9,885 nt of DNA from PVC group bacterium (GTDB taxonomy: Bacteria > Verrucomicrobiota > Kiritimatiellia > SS1-B-03-39 > UBA6053). Below, in pieces: positions 1-6,063 of the stretch. A program made the translations under genes and the position numbers. The notes beneath the pieces are model-generated. The model made no database searches. It had not been told where the DNA came from and saw nothing but the letters and a program-made list of their open reading frames with translations. Within the stretch, counting starts at the first letter, position 1. Every line of letters begins with the position of its first letter. The DNA lies in the NCBI GenBank assembly GCA_003565035.1, contig PXDP01000146.1, forward strand, positions 1-9,885, given 5' to 3'.

Positions 1-1
1 C

Positions 2-340
2 CTCCCCGGCTTTGATTACAGCGGATACCTTCATTCCGACACCCGGACGCCCCTCGAAAACGAACCCGACTCCTGCTACATCCAGCACACCCAATACAAA
101 AAGCTGGCGGACGGACTCAACCTGCCCTGGCGGGGTGTGGTCACCCGCGACGGCTGGAAATACGTCTGCATTCCCAATGCCCCCTACGGCATGTGGAATC
201 TCAATGAGGACCCCTACGAAATGGCCAACATGGCGTTCAATCAGCGCTTTATTCAAAAACGCAAAGAGCTTCAGGCCCGCCTGGCCCGCTGGATCGATGA
301 AACCGGAGACAGCTTCGAGCTTCCCGAAATTGTGACTTAA
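2..340 (+). CDS. Sulfatase (arylsulfatase-type), C-terminal fragment, 5' end outside window
   Basis: The reading frame is open from the window edge and ends at TAA (338-340), giving the last 112 residues of a protein. The segment contains the pattern seen at the C-terminus of formylglycine-dependent sulfatases: a 'VVTRDGWKYV' strand, then 'MWNLNEDPYEMANMA' (the L-x-x-D-P-x-E-x-x-N motif), a helix rich in Arg and Leu ending 'RLARWIDETGD', and a short tail. The catalytic Cys/Ser and metal-binding residues lie in the missing N-terminal part, so activity and substrate cannot be judged. Sulfatases of this kind usually desulfate polysaccharides or sulfate esters in the periplasm or outside the cell; a signal peptide cannot be checked here. 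Its stop overlaps by 4 bp the stop of the convergent DJ-1 family gene. Family assignment is fairly sure, substrate unknown. Confidence 0.82.
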   Translation, partial: LPGFDYSGYLHSDTRTPLENEPDSCYIQHTQYKKLADGLNLPWRGVVTRDGWKYVCIPNAPYGMWNLNEDPYEMANMAFNQRFIQKRKELQARLARWIDETGDSFELPEIVT

Positions 341-891
341 GCCCTTACCAGCATCCCGTCCGCCACTTCGCGGGCCGCATCCTCTCCGGCCAGACGCGCC
401 AGTATCCGCAACGCAAATGCAAACGCGGTGCCCGGTCCCTGACTGGTGATCAGGTTTCCGTCCTCCACCACCGCCTGGTCCAGCCAGGTTCCGCCGCCCG
501 CACACCGGTCTTTCAGGGCCGGATAGCAGGTGAACGGCCGTCCCTCCAGTAATCCCAGACCGTCCAGCACCGTCGGGGCCGCGCAAATTGCGGCCACCCA
601 TTTACCGGCATCCCCGAAGTACGCCAACAGCAAATCACGGACCCGCGGATCTTCCCGCAGTGCCTCCGTTCCCGGCAGACCGCCCGGCAAAATCAGCACA
701 TCAAAGTCCTTGGCCCCCTCCAAATCATCCAGCGGAACATCCGGAGTGATCACCACCCCTCGCGAGGCCGTTAGCGGCCCCGCCTTCAATCCCGCGCCCA
801 CCACCTCGACACCGCCGCGGCGCAGGGTGTCCAGAAGAATTACCGCTTCCATTTCTTCACAACCATCTGCCAAAAGAATTAATGCATTCAT
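337..891 (-). CDS. DJ-1/PfpI (ThiJ/YajL) family protein
   Basis: The 184-residue protein has the length and layout of a complete single-domain DJ-1 family member. Residues 8-15 read 'ADGCEEME', matching the DJ-1 segment that holds the conserved Glu (here Glu15). The nucleophile elbow is 'AAICAAP' with Cys103 at the position of DJ-1 Cys106. 'LILPGG' (67-71) and 'SQGPGTAFAFAL' (150-161) are further family hallmarks. Such proteins are cytoplasmic and have been linked to oxidative-stress protection, chaperone activity and methylglyoxal or glyoxal detoxification; the exact activity cannot be read from sequence. The ATG at 889-891 is kept because it begins the first beta strand, but no Shine-Dalgarno sequence precedes it. 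The gene is convergent with the sulfatase (4 bp overlap of stop codons) and separated from tsaB by 228 bp, so it is probably transcribed on its own. Confidence 0.9.
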   Translation of the reverse strand: MNALILLADGCEEMEAVILLDTLRRGGVEVVGAGLKAGPLTASRGVVITPDVPLDDLEGAKDFDVLILPGGLPGTEALREDPRVRDLLLAYFGDAGKWVAAICAAPTVLDGLGLLEGRPFTCYPALKDRCAGGGTWLDQAVVEDGNLITSQGPGTAFAFALRILARLAGEDAAREVADGMLVRA

Positions 892-1048
892 AGGGACAGT
901 CTAATCAATCCCCGGCAGAGATCAAGCGAGTTTGGCCCCCGAACTGACCGTCAACGGCGCGCGTGGGGCTTATGCATCCTCATGAATCCCTTTCCCGATC
1001 CGTTGTCCGGCGCAGCTATCCGTTGGGTATTCACCCATTCCGGGATGC
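892..1048. other. Intergenic stretch without recognised gene
   Basis: This is the palindrome-free part of the gap between the DJ-1 family gene and tsaB. A plus-strand ORF crosses it (963-1250), but it overlaps tsaB, has no ribosome binding site, resembles no family I know and is rich in Arg as expected for a GC-rich chance frame. I see no tRNA or structured RNA in it; the only candidate signal is the weak promoter at 898-925. Confidence 0.5.
898..925 (-). promoter_or_regulatory. Possible promoter of the DJ-1 family gene, leaderless-like
   Basis: On the minus strand TTGATC (925-920) and TAGACT (903-898) are separated by 16 bp, an acceptable -35/-10 pair for a housekeeping sigma factor. The -10 ends only 6 nt before the ATG at 891, so transcription would begin at or next to the start codon. 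This agrees with the absence of a ribosome binding site. The match is imperfect and such pairs arise by chance, so this is a weak call. Confidence 0.22.
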
Positions 1049-1065
1049 GCCCTCTGAGGTAGGGC
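1049..1065. repeat. Small inverted repeat beside the tandem palindromes
   Basis: GCCCT (1049-1053) and AGGGC (1061-1065) form a 5 bp stem with a 7 nt loop directly next to the first of the two large palindromes. The result is a row of three potential hairpins downstream of tsaB. It could be chance on its own; its position is the reason to record it. Confidence 0.4.
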
Positions 1066-1086
1066 ATTTTCCGATCATCGGAAAAT
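1066..1086. repeat. Near-perfect palindrome, unit 1 of a tandem pair
   Basis: Two 10 bp arms (ATTTTCCGAT and ATCGGAAAAT) flank a single central C at 1076. No T-run follows on either strand, so it is not a typical intrinsic terminator. The core (1067-1085) is the exact reverse complement of the core of the second palindrome at 1098-1116. The two units can therefore form two separate hairpins, or pair with each other over 19 bp around a 12 nt loop. It may be a dispersed REP-like intergenic element; whether it is repeated elsewhere cannot be seen here. Confidence 0.85.
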
Positions 1087-1093
1087 CAGATGA

Positions 1094-1120
1094 ACCGTTT
1101 TCCGATGATCGGAAAACGGT
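1094..1120. repeat. Near-perfect palindrome, unit 2, abutting the tsaB stop
   Basis: Arms of 13 bp (ACCGTTTTCCGAT and ATCGGAAAACGGT) flank one central G at 1107. The last base, 1120, is also the last base of the tsaB stop codon read on the minus strand, so the hairpin begins as the gene ends. In the tsaB transcript it would form a strong 3' stem-loop. This could protect the mRNA end or terminate transcription, although the U-tract of an intrinsic terminator is missing. See unit 1 for the pairing between the two. Confidence 0.88.
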
Positions 1121-1707
1121 CAGACGGCGGGATGCAGGTAGAGGGGCTGTCCGGGCTCGGGCGGCTGTCTGGTTTGGAGCAAATCCGAAGCCAGGGGAAA
1201 GACCTCTCGCAGATCGTGGAGTCCGTTCAGCCGGGCGGCTTCGGAGCTGAAGACCGGTTCAGGACCGATGCGTTGCCGCCAGAGTTCCGGGGGATGCAGT
1301 TCCCAGTCGCCAATCTGCGATGCCTGTACCGCACACCCCCACCATTTTCCGCGGCGGGCATCGCCGAGAATATGAAACCCGGTTTGCTCCCGCAGCAGGC
1401 GTTCGGCCATAACGCGGCCGGAGGAATATGCGGTGAGCCTGATCCCCCCCGGGGCCATGCAGCCGGCGGCCCAGGCGAAAGCCAGCCGGATACCGGAGAA
1501 ATTGCCGGGGCCTCTTCCGATCACAATGCCCTGAAGCTCCGCGAGGGAAATTTCATGCTCCAGAAGATGCTGTTCCAGCAGTGTAATGGCCGCCGGACCG
1601 TGAAAACGGTCCACATCGAGGACCGAAATTTCGGGCGGGGCGTTGCCGCTGCGGGTGGCCACAGACAAGCGGCGGGTGCTCCATTCGAGGGCCAGGATGA
1701 CACTCAC
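1120..1707 (-). CDS. tsaB: TsaB, tRNA threonylcarbamoyladenosine biosynthesis subunit
   Basis: TsaB is a cytoplasmic ASKHA-fold pseudo-enzyme that, with TsaD and TsaE, transfers threonylcarbamoyl to A37 of ANN-decoding tRNAs (t6A). Seen here are an N-terminal strand 'ILALEWSTRRLSVA' (4-17), the signature 'GRGPGNFSGIRLAFAWA' (64-80), 'DARRGKWW' (116-123, family form DARRxxxY) and the terminal 'PLYLHP'. At 195 residues it is shorter than the roughly 220-230 usual for the family, mainly in the C-terminal half. The N-terminal motif has Glu8-Trp9 where Asp-Thr is common. The start is GTG (1707-1705); the sequence GTGA overlaps the tsaE stop by 4 bp, so translation is probably coupled to tsaE. Two palindromes follow the stop. 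The identification is firm from the signature plus the tsaE neighbour. Confidence 0.93.
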   Translation of the reverse strand: MSVILALEWSTRRLSVATRSGNAPPEISVLDVDRFHGPAAITLLEQHLLEHEISLAELQGIVIGRGPGNFSGIRLAFAWAAGCMAPGGIRLTAYSSGRVMAERLLREQTGFHILGDARRGKWWGCAVQASQIGDWELHPPELWRQRIGPEPVFSSEAARLNGLHDLREVFPLASDLLQTRQPPEPGQPLYLHPAV

Positions 1708-2144
1708 AGGGCGGCCGTTCCCTGTGCGAGTTCAATTCGGCGGGCGTTTTCATTTCCGTCCACCGCGCAGAGGCGAACCTGCCAGGCGTTCGCGGGCCAG
1801 ACCTGCGGACAGCGGGAAGGCCATTCGACGGCCAGAACGAATCCGTCATCCATGAGTTCCTCCAGCCCGAGACCGTACACGGCCTCCGGACTCTCCAGCC
1901 GGTAGAGATCCGCATGGGCCAGGGGCGGATGGGTTTCGTATTCCTGGAGCAGCGAAAACGTGGGACTCAATACGGCACCGGTCCATCCCAGACCTTCGGC
2001 AAGGCCCTGAACAAAGCAGGTTTTTCCGAGACCAAGATCACCGTGCAGCAGGATGACATCCCCCGGGAGCAGTGCGGCGGAAAACTTCCGGGCCAGGCTT
2101 CGGGTTTCTTCAGGACTGGCGGAAACATACGTCCCGGCGTTCAT
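1704..2144 (-). CDS. tsaE: TsaE, tRNA t6A biosynthesis ATPase
   Basis: TsaE is a small P-loop ATPase that binds the TsaB-TsaD complex and is needed for its turnover in t6A37 synthesis. At 146 residues it has the normal family length. The Walker A motif is 'GDLGLGKT' (35-42, Lys41); family members usually carry Ala instead of Leu39. 'SPTFSLLQEYE' (60-70) is the switch-like segment, 'HADLYRLE' (77-84) holds Asp79, and 'VEWP' (106-109) contains the conserved Glu-Trp. The ATG (2144-2142) overlaps the stop of the upstream CPBP gene in ATGA, and a G-rich ribosome binding site (GGGGGA) ends about 6 nt before it. The stop overlaps the tsaB GTG. TsaE and TsaB adjacent in this order is a common bacterial arrangement; tsaD and tsaC are not in the window. 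Confidence 0.95.
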   Translation of the reverse strand: MNAGTYVSASPEETRSLARKFSAALLPGDVILLHGDLGLGKTCFVQGLAEGLGWTGAVLSPTFSLLQEYETHPPLAHADLYRLESPEAVYGLGLEELMDDGFVLAVEWPSRCPQVWPANAWQVRLCAVDGNENARRIELAQGTAAL

Positions 2145-2989
2145 ACACTTCCCCCGGCGGCCAACAGGAAAACATTCAGCAGCGAAACACCGTTAAAGAC
2201 CGCATGCATCCAGAATGCCGCCAGCAGGTTCTGACGGACCGCATAAATGAGTCCAATAAAAATCGAGAGGATGAACAGCGGAAAGGAGGAGGCCGCATGG
2301 CCATGAATGGCCGAGAAAATGAGGCTGTGCAACAGAAGGCCGGCGGTCAAACCGAGGCGGTGGGAGAGCCAGGGAAAGAGGACGCCGCGGAAAACCACCT
2401 CCTCGCAAAAGGGTCCGATGATCACCACAAGCAGAAAAACCAGCACCCATTCCATGGGATGCTGCAGGGTCTTCAAATCGAGGACCGTGGGCTGCAGGCT
2501 CATGTCCAGACCGAAGCGGGTGAACACCAGCAGGGTCAGTGCGCCGGCCAGAACCACAGCCGGAAAGGCCAGCAAATAGCCGGCGAATCCGGCGGCCAGT
2601 TCCGGCCAGCCCCGGCGTGTCTCCAGTCCGAGCCCCTGCGACAGGGGGATCCGGGACCGTTGAAACCAGGCCATGGCCATTACCGTGGCGGGCACGTGAA
2701 ACGTCAGAATGGAGATGAGATGCACGACCACCGCCGGGAGGGGAACCGCGGCAAAGGCGTTGAGCATGGAGACAAGCGCGATCTGGGCAAGCAGACCAAG
2801 GCAGATGGCCAGAAATACGGCGGAGAGCAGTCCTGGCGGCAGCGGCCGCCACATCAGCCAGTTGCCGGCGGTCTGCAGGGTCGCTTTGGTCCTGCGCGGA
2901 TTGGACAGCAGAAAAAGCCAGCCCAAAAAACCCGGAACCAGAATCAGACTCATGAGCCAGGTGCTCTGCTGGGTCAGCTCCCCGTCCAC
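2141..2989 (-). CDS. CPBP family intramembrane glutamic endopeptidase homologue
   Basis: The protein is a multi-pass membrane protein (about eight hydrophobic segments) of the CPBP/Abi (CAAX protease, Rce1-like) family. With the GTG start the numbering is: EExxxR motif 'EEVVFRG' with Glu196, Glu197 and Arg201; second motif 'FSAIHGH' with His229; third motif 'MHAVFNGVSL' with His262 and Asn266. These are the catalytic residues of the family, so it should be active. The substrate is unknown; bacterial members include immunity and bacteriocin-processing proteins as well as many of unknown role. The longest frame begins at TTG 2995 (284 residues), overlapping the previous stop in TTGA. I prefer GTG 2989-2987 because AAGGA (3000-2996) lies 6 nt before it, whereas it touches the TTG directly. 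It is the second gene of a four-gene operon, after the glycosyltransferase and before tsaE. Confidence 0.9.
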   Translation of the reverse strand: MDGELTQQSTWLMSLILVPGFLGWLFLLSNPRRTKATLQTAGNWLMWRPLPPGLLSAVFLAICLGLLAQIALVSMLNAFAAVPLPAVVVHLISILTFHVPATVMAMAWFQRSRIPLSQGLGLETRRGWPELAAGFAGYLLAFPAVVLAGALTLLVFTRFGLDMSLQPTVLDLKTLQHPMEWVLVFLLVVIIGPFCEEVVFRGVLFPWLSHRLGLTAGLLLHSLIFSAIHGHAASSFPLFILSIFIGLIYAVRQNLLAAFWMHAVFNGVSLLNVFLLAAGGSV

Positions 2990-2991
2990 GG

Positions 2992-3981
2992 TCAATCCTT
3001 AAGAGTTTCGGGAGGCATCCGTTCCTCACGGATGGTGTAGGTCCGTTTATTTTGCGACTCGTGATACGTGCGGATCAGAATTTCGGCCAGCAGTCCGAGT
3101 CCGACAAACTGAATCCCGAACCCCATCAGCATGAACCCCATGATAGGCCAGACGGGTCGTTTCACCAGATCCGCGCCCCAGATCAGTTCCTCGCCGAACA
3201 AATTCCCGGCGAAGTTGAGTCCGAAAATCATCACCAGGAGCATCCCGCCCCAGAAGCCGAGATTGATGCCGATTTTCCCGAGAATCTGCATCGGACCGGT
3301 GCTGTAGCGGAGCAGAAATTTCACCGTGATCAGATCGAGGACCACCCGGAAGGTGCGGCCGATGCCGTATTTGCTCTGGCCGAAGCGGCGGGCGTGGTGT
3401 TTGACCGGCACCTCCACCACATGCCCGCCCACCCAGCGGGCCAGCGCCGGAATAAAGCGGTGCATTTCTCCGTACAGACGAACATGCTGAATGACTTCGC
3501 GGCGGTAGGCTTTGAGTGTACAGCCGTAGTCGTGAAGATGCACACCGGTAATCCGGCTGATGATGCCGTTGGCGATCATCGAAGGAAGCTTGCGGTTGAT
3601 AAAGGCATCCTGACGGTTTTTCCGCCAGCCACTGACGACATCCACATCCTCGGTCATGGCATCGAGCAGCATGGGAATATCGGTGGGATCGTTCTGGAGG
3701 TCCGCATCCATAGTGACAATAATGTCCCCGCGGGCATGCTCAATGCCGGCGGCCATGGCGGCGGTCTGCCCGAAATTCCGGCGGAAACGGATGAGATGAA
3801 GATTGGGATAGCGGTCCGCGTTTTCGGTCAGCTTTTGCCAGGTGCTGTCCTGACTGCCGTCATCCACGAGGAGCACCTCGTAGGTTTTCCCGATGGGCGC
3901 CAGCGCTTCATGCACCGTTCTGCAGAGCAGATCGATATTTTCCTCTTCGTGATACACGGGAATAACAACTGATAAATCCAT
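2992..3981 (-). CDS. Glycosyltransferase family 2, polyprenyl-phosphate type (DPM1/GtrB/ArnC-like)
   Basis: The 329-residue protein has an N-terminal GT-A domain (about 1-215). It shows 'SVVIPVYHEEENI' (4-16), 'VLLVDDGSQDST' (37-47, Asp40/Asp41), 'RRNFGQTAAMAAGI' (67-80) and the metal-binding 'MDADLQNDP' (91-99, Asp92/Asp94). It also has 'GCTLKAYRR' and 'EMHRFIPAL' (172-180), both typical of the dolichol/undecaprenyl-phosphate sugar transferase subgroup. Two C-terminal hydrophobic segments (about 230-258 and 278-303) anchor it in the inner membrane. The expected reaction is transfer of a sugar from a nucleotide sugar to a polyprenyl phosphate on the cytoplasmic face, for later modification of lipid A, glycan or protein; the sugar cannot be told. 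The ATG at 3981-3979 directly follows a purine-rich AGGGGAGG ribosome binding site. It heads the minus-strand operon and is divergent from metX, with a 71 bp gap that should contain both promoters. Confidence 0.93.
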   Translation of the reverse strand: MDLSVVIPVYHEEENIDLLCRTVHEALAPIGKTYEVLLVDDGSQDSTWQKLTENADRYPNLHLIRFRRNFGQTAAMAAGIEHARGDIIVTMDADLQNDPTDIPMLLDAMTEDVDVVSGWRKNRQDAFINRKLPSMIANGIISRITGVHLHDYGCTLKAYRREVIQHVRLYGEMHRFIPALARWVGGHVVEVPVKHHARRFGQSKYGIGRTFRVVLDLITVKFLLRYSTGPMQILGKIGINLGFWGGMLLVMIFGLNFAGNLFGEELIWGADLVKRPVWPIMGFMLMGFGIQFVGLGLLAEILIRTYHESQNKRTYTIREERMPPETLKD

Positions 3982-4052
3982 GACCTCCCCTTAGAAGGTT
4001 CGGCCACAGAATCAAGATCAATAAACCTTGCCCGACAGGCGTTTCATTCGCT
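3982..4052. promoter_or_regulatory. Divergent intergenic region between glycosyltransferase operon and metX
   Basis: This 71 bp AT-richer gap must hold the start signals for the minus-strand operon and for metX. I could not find a convincing -35/-10 pair for either direction. It is too short for a complete SAM riboswitch, and no met-box repeat is evident, so regulation of metX by methionine cannot be inferred from it. Confidence 0.4.
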
Positions 4053-5201
4053 ATGAAGCCCCCCATGCAGACACAGAGTCAATTTTACACCCTTCCTGAA
4101 CCGTTCCCCTGCCGGGCCGGCGGCGTGATCCCGGAAGTTACCCTTGCCTACGAAACCTACGGCACGCTCAACGCGGAAAAAAGCAATGCGATCCTGGTAT
4201 TCCACGCCCTCAGCGGCAGTCAGCACGCGGCCGGAACCTGCGAAGACGTTCCGGAGGCCGCCCCCTACTGGAGCGAGGAGTGCGTGCCGGGATGGTGGGA
4301 CAGCTTTATCGGTCCGGAGCGCGCCATTAACACCGAGAAATTTTTTGTGATCTGCGCCAATTATCTGGGCGGATGTTATGGGTCCACCGGCCCCTCCTCT
4401 CCGCATCCGGAGGACGGCAGGCCCTACGGCAGCCGCTTTCCATTTCTGAAAACGGATGATGTGGTGCGCAGTCAGGCCCGCTTGCTCGACCATCTCGGCA
4501 TTCAAAAACTCCATGCGGTCACCGGCCCTTCGGTTGGCGGCCTGCTCTGCCTCACCTTTGCCACCCTGTTCCCGGAACGGGTGGATATTGTCCTGCCGCT
4601 GGGAACCGGTCCCCGCCTGACCAATCTGCAGCGGCTTCAGAATTTTGAACAAATCACCGCGATTGAAAGCGATCATTATTTCAACGGCGGCGATTATTAT
4701 GACGGGCCCCGTCCCGACAGCGGGCTCATGCTGGCCCGGATGATTGCCCATAAAACCTATGTGTCGCTGGAGACCATGGCCTCACGCGCCCGCGGCGAGC
4801 TTGTTCAGCCCCGGGATCGCTTCAGTTTCTATCAGCTGGGGCATCAGATGGAATCCTATATGTTCCATCACGGGAAAAAATTTGTCCAGCGTTTTGATGC
4901 CAACACCTATCTGCGCATTATGGCGATGTGGCAGCGCTTCAGTCTGAAACACACCGCCGGCGTGGAGGATATCGCCGACGTATTCCCCCGCTGCACCCAC
5001 CAGCGCTATATGATTTTCAGCATCGATACCGATGTCTGTTTTTATCCCGACGAACAGGCGGACCTGGAGCGGCTGCTCAAAGCCGCCGGGGTCCGCTGCC
5101 TGCGCGTCACCGTTCACAGTGAGAAGGGACACGACAGCTTTTTGCTGGAGCCCGATCTTTTCACACCCCATATCCGACACACCCTTGAATATACCTGGTA
5201 A
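4053..5201 (+). CDS. metX: Homoserine O-acyltransferase MetX (alpha/beta hydrolase fold)
   Basis: This cytoplasmic enzyme activates homoserine by O-acetylation (or O-succinylation in some MetX lineages) in methionine synthesis. The 382 residues cover the whole family length. Seen are 'VTLAYETYGTLN' (29-40), 'NAILVFHALSGSQHAAG' (45-61), 'GWWDSFIGP' (80-88) and 'NYLGGCYGSTGPSS' (103-116). The nucleophile elbow is 'TGPSVGG' with Ser160, the acid Asp327 lies in 'IDTDVCFYP', and His360 in 'GHDSFLLE'. Most MetX proteins have GxSMGG followed by Met-Gln; here it is SVGGLLC, a departure beside the active site. Acetyl versus succinyl specificity, and serine versus homoserine, cannot be settled by eye. 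No strong ribosome binding site precedes ATG 4053; ATG 4065 is an alternative. The usual partner metW is absent; an SDR gene follows after 4 bp. Confidence 0.9.
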   Translation: MKPPMQTQSQFYTLPEPFPCRAGGVIPEVTLAYETYGTLNAEKSNAILVFHALSGSQHAAGTCEDVPEAAPYWSEECVPGWWDSFIGPERAINTEKFFVICANYLGGCYGSTGPSSPHPEDGRPYGSRFPFLKTDDVVRSQARLLDHLGIQKLHAVTGPSVGGLLCLTFATLFPERVDIVLPLGTGPRLTNLQRLQNFEQITAIESDHYFNGGDYYDGPRPDSGLMLARMIAHKTYVSLETMASRARGELVQPRDRFSFYQLGHQMESYMFHHGKKFVQRFDANTYLRIMAMWQRFSLKHTAGVEDIADVFPRCTHQRYMIFSIDTDVCFYPDEQADLERLLKAAGVRCLRVTVHSEKGHDSFLLEPDLFTPHIRHTLEYTW

Positions 5202-5205
5202 GCTT

Positions 5206-5988
5206 ATGACATCTTCCTCTAAACGCATCGCACTTGTCACCGGCGGCAGCCGCGGAATCGGCCTCGGCATCGTGAAACGTCTCATCGCGGAGGATTTTGC
5301 GGTGATGCTCAACGGGGTCCGCCCGGAAGAATCCGTGGCCGACGTGCTGCAGGCGCTTCGCGACAGCGGCGCGGAGGTCGCCTACTGCGCCGGGGATATT
5401 TCCGATGAAAGCGCCCGTGAGAATCTGATCGGGGCCACCCGCGAAACCTTCGGGGCGCTGCACGTGCTGGTGAATAACGCCGGGGTGGCGCCCAAAGTCC
5501 GCGCCGACATTCTCGACGCGACCGCGGACAGCTACGACTGGGTCATGGATGTGAACCTGAAAGGCCCCTACTTTCTCACCCAGCTCGCGGCCCGCTGGAT
5601 GATCGAACAGAAACAGGCGGACGCTGGCTGGGATGGCGCGATTATCAACGTCAACAGCATCAGCGCCACCGTGGTGTCGGTCAATCGCGGTGAATACTGC
5701 ATCTCCAAAGCCGGGCTGGCCATGGCCACCGGCCTCTGGGCCGCACGCCTGGGCGAATATCAAATCCCCGTGTACGAGGTTCGTCCCGGGGTCACCGCGA
5801 CCGATATGACCGCGGGCGTCACGGAGAAATATGACAAACTGATTGCCGAGGGTCTGACGGTCACCCCCCGCTGGGGCTATCCCGATGATGTGGGCAAAGC
5901 TGTGACCTCCCTGGCCCGGGGCGACTTCCCCTACTCCACCGGTCAGGTGATCATGGTCGATGGCGGTCTGACCGTTCCGCGGCTCTGA
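5206..5988 (+). CDS. Short-chain dehydrogenase/reductase ('3-ketoacyl-ACP reductase'-like)
   Basis: The 260-residue protein is a classical SDR with a Rossmann fold. It has the nucleotide-binding 'TGGSRGIG' (12-19), 'NNAG' (90-93), 'DVNLKG' (115-120, Asn117), catalytic Ser in 'NSIS' (150-153), and Tyr164 with Lys168 in 'YCISK'. The C-terminal 'FPYSTGQVIMVDGG' is typical of a group widely annotated as 3-ketoacyl-ACP reductase but often found among sugar or hydroxy-acid catabolism genes. NGVRPEE (36-42) after the second strand, without an acidic residue at the strand end, would tend to allow NADPH. The substrate is unknown. The chosen ATG lies 4 bp after the metX stop and begins just before the first strand; a longer frame from 5032 only extends into metX. 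It is probably co-transcribed with metX, though no shared pathway is known to me. Confidence 0.9.
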   Translation: MTSSSKRIALVTGGSRGIGLGIVKRLIAEDFAVMLNGVRPEESVADVLQALRDSGAEVAYCAGDISDESARENLIGATRETFGALHVLVNNAGVAPKVRADILDATADSYDWVMDVNLKGPYFLTQLAARWMIEQKQADAGWDGAIINVNSISATVVSVNRGEYCISKAGLAMATGLWAARLGEYQIPVYEVRPGVTATDMTAGVTEKYDKLIAEGLTVTPRWGYPDDVGKAVTSLARGDFPYSTGQVIMVDGGLTVPRL

Positions 5989-6016
5989 CCGACCCGGCAC
6001 CGGACCCTTGGTTGCC

Positions 6017-6063
6017 CACTAATTTAATCAGCCCTTGACTTTTTTAGTTAGTGTACAAGTGTT
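6017..6063 (+). promoter_or_regulatory. Possible promoter/operator upstream of the NAGGN genes
   Basis: This AT-rich stretch interrupts GC-rich coding sequence right before the small ORF and asnO. It has a good -35-like TTGACT (6035-6040), but the expected -10 position holds no clear TATAAT-like hexamer. CACTAA (6017-6022) and TTAGTG (6048-6053) form an inverted repeat, and TTAG is repeated in tandem (6044-6051). Together these could be an operator overlapping the promoter. The NAGGN genes are known to be osmotically induced in other bacteria, so a regulated promoter here would make sense, but the assignment is inference. Confidence 0.3.

Noticed and set aside
1066..1120. Palindromes as classical intrinsic terminators
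   Set aside because: Neither strand has a T-run after the stem. The symmetrical arms and the reverse-complement pairing of the two units fit a repeat or binding element better, although a role in mRNA 3' end formation is not excluded.
963..1250. 95-codon plus-strand frame across the intergenic region and palindromes
   Set aside because: It overlaps the end of tsaB, contains the palindromes, has no ribosome binding site and is Arg-rich without a family match.
2072..3040. 322-codon plus-strand frame opposite the CPBP and tsaE genes
   Set aside because: Its composition (Gln, Gly, Arg and Lys runs) is that of an antisense shadow, and the opposite frames carry complete catalytic motifs of CPBP and TsaE.
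3052..3972. 306-codon plus-strand frame opposite the glycosyltransferase
   Set aside because: It is antisense to a clear GT2 gene with all its motifs, and it has no recognisable domain.
3982..4052. SAM riboswitch or T-box before metX
   Set aside because: The gap of 71 bp is too short, shared with a divergent gene, and shows no conserved paired elements or terminator.
5161..6000. Minus-strand 279-codon frame opposite the SDR gene
   Set aside because: It is antisense to a complete SDR with all catalytic residues, and its translation is Gly/His-rich without motifs.
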